A stretch of DNA of 64,000 bases from Mariprofundaceae bacterium (lineage in GTDB: Bacteria; Pseudomonadota; Zetaproteobacteria; Mariprofundales; Mariprofundaceae), in assembly GCA_030950925.1 (NCBI GenBank), contig JAUZQO010000021.1, positions 24,953 to 88,952 of the forward strand. The letters run 5' to 3'. The position numbers were made by a program, and so were the translations under genes. Below are positions 57,441 through 64,000 of the stretch, one piece after another. Under the pieces are notes generated by a model. The model ran no database searches. It was given only the letters and a program-made list of their open reading frames with translations, and was not told the DNA's origin. Numbering within the stretch: the stretch's first letter is position 1; every line of letters starts with the position of its first letter.

Positions 57441-57965
57441 ATGATGAAATTTAAGAAAATACTGGGGATGGCTGTGCTGGCGGTATGTTTGGGTGTATCC
57501 CAAGCTTATGCGGGTGAGTTGGATGGCTATCAAAAGTTGGATGTTCCAGATCAGCCTTTTGAGGAATCTTATTTTACAGCCAATAAAATGCATATGTATT
57601 TGGGTTTAGGATCATTGCTTGCGGCAGGTCTTACGGGGTTATCTGCCCCTGATGGTGGTGAAGGTGCAGTGGTCACGACGCAGCAACCATCAACCAACAC
57701 CGCGCATTATTATTTTGCCAATGCAGCGGCAGCCTTGGGTGGTGCAGCAGTGGTGTCAGGCTTACTTTTGCATTTTGATGATATTGAAATGGATGCCTTA
57801 GATCCAGATACATTGCATATGGTACTGACTATTTTAGGTACAGCGGGTTATGTGTTTGCGATTTCAAAAGCACCAAAAATTATGGGTGGAAATAGCAATG
57901 GACATGCATCAGCAGGCATTGCAGGCGCAGCATTGATGGCCACAGGTATTTATTTCGAATGGTAA
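57441..57965 (+). CDS. exported His-rich four-helix membrane protein, possible b-type cytochrome
   Basis: I do not recognise a named family. A signal peptide (KILGMAVLAVCLGVSQAYAG) is followed by four hydrophobic segments, three of which begin close after a His: H51 (MHMYLGLGSLLAAG), H89 (HYYFANAAAALGG), H126 (LHMVLTILGTAGY), plus H155 (GHASAGIAGAALM); H111 ends the second helix. That spacing recalls the four-helix di-haem core of eukaryotic-type b561 or ferric reductases. It lies between b561 and the SHP/DUF1924 gene with overlapping or abutting ends, so it probably joins the same electron chain. Haem binding is inference. Confidence 0.6.
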   Translation: MMKFKKILGMAVLAVCLGVSQAYAGELDGYQKLDVPDQPFEESYFTANKMHMYLGLGSLLAAGLTGLSAPDGGEGAVVTTQQPSTNTAHYYFANAAAALGGAAVVSGLLLHFDDIEMDALDPDTLHMVLTILGTAGYVFAISKAPKIMGGNSNGHASAGIAGAALMATGIYFEW

Positions 57966-57976
57966 AGGAGAAGATG

Positions 57977-58384
57977 ATGCGGACATTATGGGCAGCAGTA
58001 TTGATATTGGGATTCGCTTCACCTGCGATGGCTGAAAATATCATTCCAGAGATGTTGAAGACTTATGAAGCAGCAGGAGCAAGTCACTTTGATGCCAAAG
58101 CTGGAAGTGCTTTGTGGCATAAAAAATACGCGGCACCTGAAAATGCAGAAAGCCCGAAGCCTCGCAGTTGCCAAGCTTGTCATGGTGTTGATTTAACCAA
58201 GTGGGGCGCGCATATTCGTACAGGTAAAGAGATTGAACCGATGGCGTTATCAGTGAACCCGAAGCGATTTAGTGAAGCCAAAAAAATGCGCAAATGGTTT
58301 CGTCGAAATTGTAAGTGGGTGATGGGGCGTGTGTGTACTGCCCAAGAAAAAGGCGATATTTTAACATATCTCCAACAACAATAA
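57977..58384 (+). CDS. SHP/DUF1924-type monohaem cytochrome c
   Basis: A 135-residue exported protein: signal peptide (RTLWAAVLILGFASPAMAE), a haem c site CQACHG, and C-terminal FRRNCKWVMGRVCTAQEKGDILTYLQQ that has two further Cys. It fits the DUF1924 family, which includes sphaeroides haem protein (SHP), a cytochrome c with an unusual distal ligand that binds oxygen or NO. I place the start at the second ATG of the pair 57974/57977, six bases after AGGAG. Confidence 0.85.
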   Translation: MRTLWAAVLILGFASPAMAENIIPEMLKTYEAAGASHFDAKAGSALWHKKYAAPENAESPKPRSCQACHGVDLTKWGAHIRTGKEIEPMALSVNPKRFSEAKKMRKWFRRNCKWVMGRVCTAQEKGDILTYLQQQ

Positions 58385-58397
58385 GGAAGGCTGGTAT

Positions 58398-58937
58398 ATG
58401 ATACGTTTTTTACTTTTATTTACTGCATTTTTTGCTGCTCAAACGGCATTTGCAAGCGATAATTTTTTGGGTGTTCCACGCTTTAAAGGTGTGAAACCTG
58501 TGTTTAACAGCAATTATGAATCAAGCTGTGGAGAGTGTCATTTTGCTTATTTTCCAGGTTTGCTTCCAGGGCGTTCTTGGAAAAAGCTGATGGATCCGAA
58601 AGCTCTTGAAGATCATTTTGGTGAAAATGCTGAGTTGGAAGAGCCAGATCGCCTTGAAGTTTTGAATTTCTTGGTGCGTAACGCTGCGGATCAATCGCAC
58701 TATAAACGTTCGGTTAAAATTGCACGCTCGCTTCGTGATGGTTCCACACCGTTACGAATCACTGAAGTGCCATATATCAAGCGTAAGCACAGTGAAATTC
58801 CTGCCAAGATGATTAAAGGCAATAAGAAAGTTCGTTCGTTGAGTAATTGTTTAAAATGCCATACGCAAGCCAAGGAAAAAGGCATATTCGATGAGGATAC
58901 AGTATCTATTCCTGGATATAGAGAGTGGGATGATTGA
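58398..58937 (+). CDS. diheme cytochrome c (DHC-1)
   Basis: A 179-residue periplasmic protein with signal peptide (IRFLLLFTAFFAAQTAFAS) and two haem sites: CGECH near residue 43 and CLKCH near residue 152. It matches the DHC family, the electron donor to SHP in Rhodobacter. A paralogue with most residues identical lies at 61307. A strong terminator follows, so the cytochrome unit of four genes ends here. Confidence 0.93.
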   Translation: MIRFLLLFTAFFAAQTAFASDNFLGVPRFKGVKPVFNSNYESSCGECHFAYFPGLLPGRSWKKLMDPKALEDHFGENAELEEPDRLEVLNFLVRNAADQSHYKRSVKIARSLRDGSTPLRITEVPYIKRKHSEIPAKMIKGNKKVRSLSNCLKCHTQAKEKGIFDEDTVSIPGYREWDD

Positions 58938-58998
58938 TTTCTTTGCCTGCTTATCCTGAATAATCCAGATTATGTGTATAAATACATATTGTTTTGTA

Positions 58999-59028
58999 AA
59001 GGTGTCGATGATTCGGCACCTTTTTTTT
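58999..59028 (+). terminator. rho-independent terminator after DHC-1
   Basis: GGTGTCGA TGAT TCGGCACC makes an 8-bp stem (one T-G pair) with a 4-base loop, followed by eight T. It closes the b561-DHC unit. Confidence 0.88.
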
Positions 59029-59142
59029 GTAATATGGATAGGTATGAGCATTAAATTTAAATTATTTTTCTGATTCAAAGAGAAAAAATAAGGTGAATAT
59101 TTTTGTTTGCTCTTAAGCTCTATCTTCCACACTATTGAGTGT

Positions 59143-59826
59143 ATGCGTATTTTATTGGTAGAAGATGATCAAAAACAGGCTCACTTTATACAAAAAGGCT
59201 TATCCCAAGCTGGCATGTGTATTGACCATGCAGGTGATGGTGAGGAAGGGCTTTATTTAGCCCTGGCATCATCCTATGATGTATTCATATTTGATCTCAT
59301 GTTGCCTTTAAGAGATGGTTTATCTCTGGTTCATGTTGTTCGTTCCCATGGCATCAGCACGCCTATTCTCATCTTAAGCGCCCGAAATTCTGTTGATGAT
59401 CGGGTCAAAGGTTTGCGTGCAGGGGGTGATGACTACTTGGTTAAACCCTTTGCGTTTTCTGAGTTGCTTGCACGCTTGGATGCTTTGCATCGTCGAGCCA
59501 CGGGATTATCAGATTCAGATTATATCCATATCGCTGATTTATCGATTGATTTACAACGGCATAAAGTCACGCGCAGTAAGGTGCATATTGATTTGCAGCC
59601 CAAAGAATATGCATTGCTCGTTTACCTTATGAAAAATACAGGGCGTGTGGTATCGAGAACCATGATTATGGAGCATGTGTGGGATTATAATTTTGATCCG
59701 CAGACCAATGTTGTTGAAGCGCGTATATCGCGTTTGCGTGAGAAAGTTGACCGACCCTTTGATAGTCATTTGATTCATACCGTACGTGGCATTGGTTATG
59801 TATTGGAAGTTAGAACGGATGATTAA
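59143..59826 (+). CDS. OmpR-family response regulator
   Basis: From ATG 59143 the product has 227 residues: MRILLVEDDQKQ, phospho-acceptor Asp in VFIFDLMLPLRDGLS, ILSARNSVDDRVKGL and DDYLVKPFAF, then a winged-helix domain with LMKNTGRVVSRTMIMEHVWDYNFDPQTNVVEARISRLREKV. This is the QseB/CusR-like group. Similar regulators accompany metal and envelope stress kinases. It overlaps its kinase gene by 8 bases. No good ribosome binding site is seen before the ATG, but the longer frame is worse. Confidence 0.92.
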   Translation: MRILLVEDDQKQAHFIQKGLSQAGMCIDHAGDGEEGLYLALASSYDVFIFDLMLPLRDGLSLVHVVRSHGISTPILILSARNSVDDRVKGLRAGGDDYLVKPFAFSELLARLDALHRRATGLSDSDYIHIADLSIDLQRHKVTRSKVHIDLQPKEYALLVYLMKNTGRVVSRTMIMEHVWDYNFDPQTNVVEARISRLREKVDRPFDSHLIHTVRGIGYVLEVRTDD

Positions 59827-61207
59827 AACATTGCATATGCGCCTAACACTGTGGAACAGTGTTGTTTTTGGCATGTTGGCATTGTGTGTTTTTATCATCG
59901 CTTATGGTGTTGTGAGTCGGCAGTTATTAACAGCGGTTGATGTTGATTTAAAAAATACTGCGCAGGAATTTTCAGAAAGCCTTAAAACAGGCGGGTTTTC
60001 GGCTTTGAAAATAGAAATTGATCGTGAAATTGGGGCGCATGGAAAGGGTATGTTTTTTGCTTGTTTTTTGGATGAAAACGGTCAAATTCAAGCTGATAAA
60101 TTGGTTTCGACATGTGCCATGATGATGCCTCAACCCAATGTATTGCAGGATCAATTACAATGGTTTGATATAGATATGAACAAAAGCGAGGATTCAATCC
60201 GAGCTTTAGCCTTGCCTGTTTCAGGGTTTGGGTGGATTGAAATAGGTGTTTCGTTGGCTTCATATGATGCTTTAATGGCGCAAATTATTGCTGTATTTGT
60301 ACCATCGCTCTTGATTATGCTTCTTATCGGGGTGTTTGTTAGCTGGTTACAATTACGCAGTGTTTTTCACAGTGTTGAACAAGTGCAATGTGCTGCAATT
60401 GCCATCAGTGAGGGTGATTTGGATCATCGGGTTGAATTTAAGGCTCAGGGGATCGAGCTATCTCGGCTTGCTGATGCATTCAATATGATGTTGGATCGAA
60501 TTCAGCATGTACTTGGAGAAATGAGCGATGTTAGCAATCATATTGCACATGATCTTCGTACGCCAGTTTCTCGTATTCGAGGGATTGCAGAAACCTGTTT
60601 GAGCGGAAACTATCCGAGTGATAAAGAAAAAATATCCGCCCAAACTGATACGCTTGCCCTTATTGTGGGCGAATCAGAGCAATTGGGCGCGATGATTCAT
60701 ACCATGTTGGAAATTGCACAAACGGATGCAGGACTTCTCAAACAACAGAAGGATGCTGTTGATATGGTTGCATTATTACATGAGGTGCATGATCTTTTCC
60801 TAGCTGTTGCAGAAGATGCAGGTATCACATTACTTCTTTCCCCAATGCTTGAACCACGATGTGTCTTAGGGAACAAAGGGCGTTTACAACGGGTGTTTGC
60901 AAACATCATTGATAATGCCTTGAAATTTTCAGAACGGGGTGGGGATGTCAGTATCAGTGTTGAGCTTGATGCAAGTATGATGTGGATACATATTGGCGAT
61001 CAGGGTGTCGGCATGTCTGCACAAGATATTGCCCATGCTTTTGAACGATTTTATCGTTCAGATCAAAGTCGGACAACACCAGGTCATGGTCTTGGTCTTA
61101 GTTATGCCATGAGTATTGTGCGTAGCCATGGCGGCGATATTTTTATTGAAAGTCATTTGGGTGAAGGCAGCATCTTTACGGTTCAATTACCATTGGAGAC
61201 CGCATAA
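59819..61207 (+). CDS. sensor histidine kinase partner of the OmpR-family regulator
   Basis: From ATG 59819 the product is 462 residues. Two membrane segments (LTLWNSVVFGMLALCVFIIAYG and VPSLLIMLLIGVFVSWLQL) flank a periplasmic domain of about 125 residues with one Cys pair (FACFL, STCAM). Then come HAMP, the His box VSNHIAHDLRTPVSRIRG, and the ATPase part with NIIDNALKFS, DQGVGMS and GHGLGLSYA. The sensed signal is unknown; the flanking cytochrome genes suggest redox or a metal. Confidence 0.9.
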   Translation: MIKTLHMRLTLWNSVVFGMLALCVFIIAYGVVSRQLLTAVDVDLKNTAQEFSESLKTGGFSALKIEIDREIGAHGKGMFFACFLDENGQIQADKLVSTCAMMMPQPNVLQDQLQWFDIDMNKSEDSIRALALPVSGFGWIEIGVSLASYDALMAQIIAVFVPSLLIMLLIGVFVSWLQLRSVFHSVEQVQCAAIAISEGDLDHRVEFKAQGIELSRLADAFNMMLDRIQHVLGEMSDVSNHIAHDLRTPVSRIRGIAETCLSGNYPSDKEKISAQTDTLALIVGESEQLGAMIHTMLEIAQTDAGLLKQQKDAVDMVALLHEVHDLFLAVAEDAGITLLLSPMLEPRCVLGNKGRLQRVFANIIDNALKFSERGGDVSISVELDASMMWIHIGDQGVGMSAQDIAHAFERFYRSDQSRTTPGHGLGLSYAMSIVRSHGGDIFIESHLGEGSIFTVQLPLETA

Positions 61208-61216
61208 ATTCCAAAA

Positions 61217-61246
61217 CATGACCATTTGGTCATGTTTTAGTCATGC
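61217..61246 (+). promoter_or_regulatory. palindromic operator-like motif upstream of DHC-2
   Basis: CATGACCATTTGGTCATG (61217-61234) is a near-perfect palindrome, followed in step by TCATG (61241-61245), 11 bases on. It starts 90 bases before the DHC-2 GTG and 10 bases after the kinase gene. Related TGGTCATG motifs lie at 62602-62610 and 63585-63600. Confidence 0.6.
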
Positions 61247-61306
61247 TTAGGTGATGATAAAAAGGTCATATTTCGCCTCGGATTTTATCGACCATGGAGT
61301 TTTAAA

Positions 61307-61876
61307 GTGAAGAAATACAAGGTTTTTATGACGCTTATGTTTATGGGATATTTTTTGATGGTGTGCGTGGTATTTTCTTCTCAAACCGCGTTTGCAAGTG
61401 ATAGTTTTTTCAGTATTCCTCGTTTAAAAGGTGTAGAGTCTGTATTCAATAGTAATTATCAATCCAGTTGCGGAGAATGTCATTTTGCTTATTTTCCTGG
61501 TTTGCTTCCAGGGCGTTCTTGGAAAAAACTCATGCAAGCCAAAGCATTGGAGGATCATTTTGGAGAAGATGCTGAATTAGAGGAACCTGATCGCCTTGAA
61601 ATTTTAAATTTTTTGACCCGTCATGCTGCAGATGACTCCCATTATAAACGTTCTATTAAAATTATACGTTCGCTTAAAGCTGACAGTACACCGTTGCGTA
61701 TTACCCAAGTTCCTTATATTCAACGCAAACACAGTGAAATTCCTGTGCGATTGATCAAAGGCAATAAAAAGGTTCGTTCTTTAAGTAATTGTACAAAATG
61801 TCATACGCAAGCCAAAGAAAAGGGGATTTTCGATGATGATACGGTCTTTATTCCTGGACATGGTGCGTGGGACTGA
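61307..61876 (+). CDS. diheme cytochrome c (DHC-2)
   Basis: Starts at GTG with GGAG upstream. The 189-residue product has an uncleaved-looking or slow signal helix (TLMFMGYFLMVCVVFSSQTAFAS) and then follows DHC-1 closely, with CGECH and CTKCH haem sites and the same HKHSEIP-like VPYIQRKHSEIP and GNKKVRSLSNC segments. The two genes are a recent duplication. DHC-2 is separated from DHC-1 by the two-component pair and has its own operator-like motif. Confidence 0.93.
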   Translation: MKKYKVFMTLMFMGYFLMVCVVFSSQTAFASDSFFSIPRLKGVESVFNSNYQSSCGECHFAYFPGLLPGRSWKKLMQAKALEDHFGEDAELEEPDRLEILNFLTRHAADDSHYKRSIKIIRSLKADSTPLRITQVPYIQRKHSEIPVRLIKGNKKVRSLSNCTKCHTQAKEKGIFDDDTVFIPGHGAWD

Positions 61877-61883
61877 GTAAAAC

Positions 61884-62555
61884 ATGCGGATGATTTTGAA
61901 AGCCTCTCTTTTATGTTGGATGATCTGTACTGGATTCATGCCATATCAGCTTGCCAATGCAGCAACGCAAACAAATGATGTGATGTCCAACTTAAACCTT
62001 CGGATCAATGATTTGACCGTGTCATTGCTAAACAAAGATAAACATAAATCCCTTGTACTGTACGATAGCATTCAGTTGACGGTTGAGAAATTACGTCACC
62101 AGATGAAAAATCAAGCGTTTGATGAAAAAAAATACCGCGAATTGATGATGGCATACGCATGGATTCGCGTTATATCGATCAATTTCAAAAAACATGCTTG
62201 GATTGGTGCTGCAATTTCCTCCAATCAACTTCATGCCACCTTTATTCGTTTCACAGAATATACATCCAAGCTTCAGAGTGATGGGGCTTGGATACGCTAT
62301 TTAAGTTGGGATTTGATGTTATTAAATTTAGAAGATCCAAAAAGTAACGCGCAACTTCTAAAGTTTCGTCGTGATAATCTCATATCAACATGGGAAGATA
62401 TGAGTGAAATACTTATCAAAAATTTTCGCAACAAATCTCTTTTTATGGCAGGGAATCAACTTATTCTTGCGTTGAAAAAGGCAAAAACTCCCCAACAGGT
62501 CATTGCACTCACAAAAAAAATATTGCTGCTTATGGATCAAATCAAACGCGATTGA
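61884..62555 (+). CDS. hypothetical exported helical protein
   Basis: I do not recognise this protein. A signal peptide (MILKASLLCWMICTGFMPYQLANA) is followed by 195 mostly helical residues without Cys in the mature chain, so no haem site. It begins 7 bases after DHC-2 and is probably cotranscribed with it. Confidence 0.6.
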   Translation: MRMILKASLLCWMICTGFMPYQLANAATQTNDVMSNLNLRINDLTVSLLNKDKHKSLVLYDSIQLTVEKLRHQMKNQAFDEKKYRELMMAYAWIRVISINFKKHAWIGAAISSNQLHATFIRFTEYTSKLQSDGAWIRYLSWDLMLLNLEDPKSNAQLLKFRRDNLISTWEDMSEILIKNFRNKSLFMAGNQLILALKKAKTPQQVIALTKKILLLMDQIKRD

Positions 62556-62601
62556 TCAACGCTAAGCTCTAACATTGTCATGTAAGCTTAAACTTAACCC
62601 A

Positions 62602-62610
62602 ATGGTCATG
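62602..62610 (+). promoter_or_regulatory. TGGTCATG motif upstream of the lipoprotein gene
   Basis: AATGGTCATG recurs here, with GTCATG also at 62578-62583, about 70-100 bases before the 62681 start. It resembles half of the operator-like palindrome upstream of DHC-2. Confidence 0.4.
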
Positions 62611-62680
62611 TTTTGGGCAAGATCTCATCCCTTTTTTTATTTTTTCACACATTTTACGTATCTGGTCTTAAGGAGATTGT

Positions 62681-63538
62681 ATGATAAAATCTATTGTTTT
62701 ATCCATCATCATTGTTTTAGGCGGTGTATCGTGTTCCACTGAGTCTGCACTCATTCATCGTGATGATGCTACGTTTGCCAAGGCTCAAGCGCATTTTCAA
62801 GACATCAAAAAAGTAGTCGATAACATGAACCTACCAGCATCGGAAAGTAATCTTTTTTTACAAGCCGAAGGCTTTTATCAATACAGATTTACGCCCGCCA
62901 AGAAAAGCAATGTAAAATATTTGGCGGAAGCTGCCTCGGCCATGACTGATTTCCCTGGCTTTCAAGCATTAGCGGGTTCATTGGATGTGGAAGATTTGCG
63001 TTTTCGGTCTTCCGATAGTGCGGTTCAACTTTGGGAAACGCTTCTTCAAGATTATCCAAATACCCTATTAAAACCACTCACGCTTTATCAACTTGGATGG
63101 GCTTATCGTAATATTGGAGCGCAAGGGCTTCCTCGAAGTTCTCCCAATGAAGCTTTTGATGAACTTATTCAAGATCAGCCCCATTCAAATTTGGCAATGT
63201 TGGCGAGAGATGCAAAAAAAGTGCCCTATAAAACAAAAGAACAAGCTCGCTTTCGATCCCTGATTCCAGGTATGGGGCAAATGTATTTGGGTGAAACTCA
63301 AAGTGGTTTCACCCGATTAAGTATTGCAGTGGCGGGGCTTATCGCCATGGCTGTACCCATTTACAATGCCAGATATGGGAAAAAACCATCATTATCATCG
63401 CTTGCGATGGGTTTCGGTGGACTCGTTGTTCTTAGTTTTAATTTTACCAATGCAAGTGAGGATGCAATACATGGGGTGATTCGATGGAATGAAAGGGCTG
63501 AATCTGAATTTCAGCGCCAACACCCAGCGGCTCCTTAG
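62681..63538 (+). CDS. predicted lipoprotein with helical repeats and a membrane-anchored tail
   Basis: The start MIKSIVLSIIIVLGGVSCST has a lipobox (GGVSC), so the Cys near residue 18 is probably lipidated. Residues about 30-180 look like a degenerate TPR-type solenoid (LLQDYPNTLLKPLTLYQLGWAYRN). Residues about 200-250 have SLIPGMGQMYLGETQSGFTRL and two hydrophobic segments, the PGxGQxY plan of DUF5683/TM2-like domains. AAGGAG precedes the ATG. Role unknown. Confidence 0.65.
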   Translation: MIKSIVLSIIIVLGGVSCSTESALIHRDDATFAKAQAHFQDIKKVVDNMNLPASESNLFLQAEGFYQYRFTPAKKSNVKYLAEAASAMTDFPGFQALAGSLDVEDLRFRSSDSAVQLWETLLQDYPNTLLKPLTLYQLGWAYRNIGAQGLPRSSPNEAFDELIQDQPHSNLAMLARDAKKVPYKTKEQARFRSLIPGMGQMYLGETQSGFTRLSIAVAGLIAMAVPIYNARYGKKPSLSSLAMGFGGLVVLSFNFTNASEDAIHGVIRWNERAESEFQRQHPAAP

Positions 63539-63584
63539 GGCTAACCTGGATGATTCATGAATAATCCAGGCTAAAAAAGCAACC

Positions 63585-63600
63585 TGACCAAATGGTCATG
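63585..63600 (+). promoter_or_regulatory. third TGACCA..TGGTCATG palindrome
   Basis: TGACCA-AA-TGGTCA (63585-63598) extended by TG is a perfect palindrome related to that at 61217. It lies between the lipoprotein gene and the insertion-sequence remnant, so a gene it once controlled may have been displaced by the element. Confidence 0.45.
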
Positions 63601-63717
63601 CCTGAATCCGTATCATAAGTGCAATCTTGTCAGAGTCGTCATTCTTTTGGTAGTTTAGGTGAGGATCGAGTCTACAAGATAAAGCTGTTTTGAGGTGCAA
63701 CTTATGGCATGGCGGTT

Positions 63718-64000
63718 TCAAGTTCCAAGTGCAACATGCGCAAAATGTTTATGAAAGTCGAAGGACTCAGACATGTATATTTCAGCAGGACACCTGAAGT
63801 TCAAGCTTTTTCGTGGTCGGGTGTTTAACTTCCAAGCAATCCCATCAAGTTCTTTCTAAGAATATCCTGATAAATCAGTGCCTTTGGGCAGATACTGTCT
63901 AAGCAGTCCATTGGTATTTTCATTGCGTCCACGTTGCCAAGGGCTATGAGGGTCAGCAAAGTAAACCTTAATTCCCGTTTCAGCTGCCAACAATTCATGC
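63718..64000 (-). pseudogene. IS30-family transposase, C-terminal part with an in-frame TAG (runs off the window)
   Basis: Read leftward from the window end, the frame gives [20 protein letters not shown] and [16 protein letters not shown], then TAG (63856-63858), then KELDGIAWKLNTRPRKSLNF, ending HVALGT at TGA 63718. This is the DDE-domain end of an IS30-family transposase, with the acidic Glu in RNENTNG. The TAG stands where a Gln (CAG) is usual, so the gene is broken unless suppressed. Only about 93 codons are inside the window; the ends of the element are not resolved. Confidence 0.85.

Noticed and set aside
63545..63570. Hairpin CCTGGATGATTC/GAATAATCCAGG as terminator of the lipoprotein gene
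   Set aside because: The stem is good but no T run follows on the plus strand.

Overview
The window is a dense stretch of bacterial chromosome, by eye about 40-45% G+C, with about 60 protein genes and no rRNA or tRNA gene that I can see. The gene set suggests a proteobacterial chemolithoautotroph: class I phosphoribulokinase (Calvin cycle), system II cytochrome c maturation (ResB/CcsB), a RegB/RegA redox two-component system, TonB with an outer-membrane receptor, and SHP/DHC-type c cytochromes with a b561 cytochrome. A zetaproteobacterium of the iron- or hydrogen-oxidising kind would fit, but that placement is inference; a gammaproteobacterium is not excluded.

Layout. 1-1423: end of a rhomboid-type protease and a bicupin protein. 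1591-9020: replication origin region, with dnaN and dnaA leftward around a gap carrying four perfect DnaA boxes, and rpmH-rnpA-yidD-yidC-mnmE rightward, followed by phosphoribulokinase. 9160-15331: a compact Ter stress cluster (two TerD-domain proteins, PRTase-TRSP, HAD phosphatase, PRTase-PELOTA, a CaCA cation exchanger and TerB). 15397-21159: a JmjC-like oxygenase opposite gyrB, then purM, a cold-shock gene and purN. 21250-30715, mostly leftward: LMW phosphatase, tsaB, galU, ccsB, resB, a YrdC/TsaC protein, purE, purD, a D-lactate dehydrogenase, tonB and a TonB-dependent receptor. 33058-34868: regB-regA.

34948-42251 is the most unusual part. It is a rightward operon for a TetR-PqqD fusion regulator, an ATP-grasp ligase, a LysA-like PLP decarboxylase whose first 30 residues look like a lasso-type RiPP leader, a urea-transporter/M23-peptidase fusion, a beta-barrel outer-membrane protein and a TPR protein. 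A PqqD fold (the RiPP recognition element), a leader-like tail, an ATP-grasp enzyme and a peptidase domain together suggest an undescribed envelope-linked peptide or amino-acid modification and transport system.

42386-47811 holds two small unknown genes, rimI, topA and dprA, with copies of a palindromic MITE-like repeat. 47812-54230 carries a LysM protein, plsY and the macromolecular synthesis operon rpsU-yqeY-dnaG-rpoD, all leftward. 54363-63538, rightward, holds murJ, a PolB-like exonuclease and a cytochrome region: b561, a His-rich four-helix protein, an SHP/DUF1924 cytochrome, diheme cytochrome DHC-1, an OmpR-type response regulator and kinase, a second DHC, and two exported proteins. A TGGTCATG-containing motif recurs upstream of the last transcription units. 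The window ends inside an IS30-family transposase broken by an in-frame stop.
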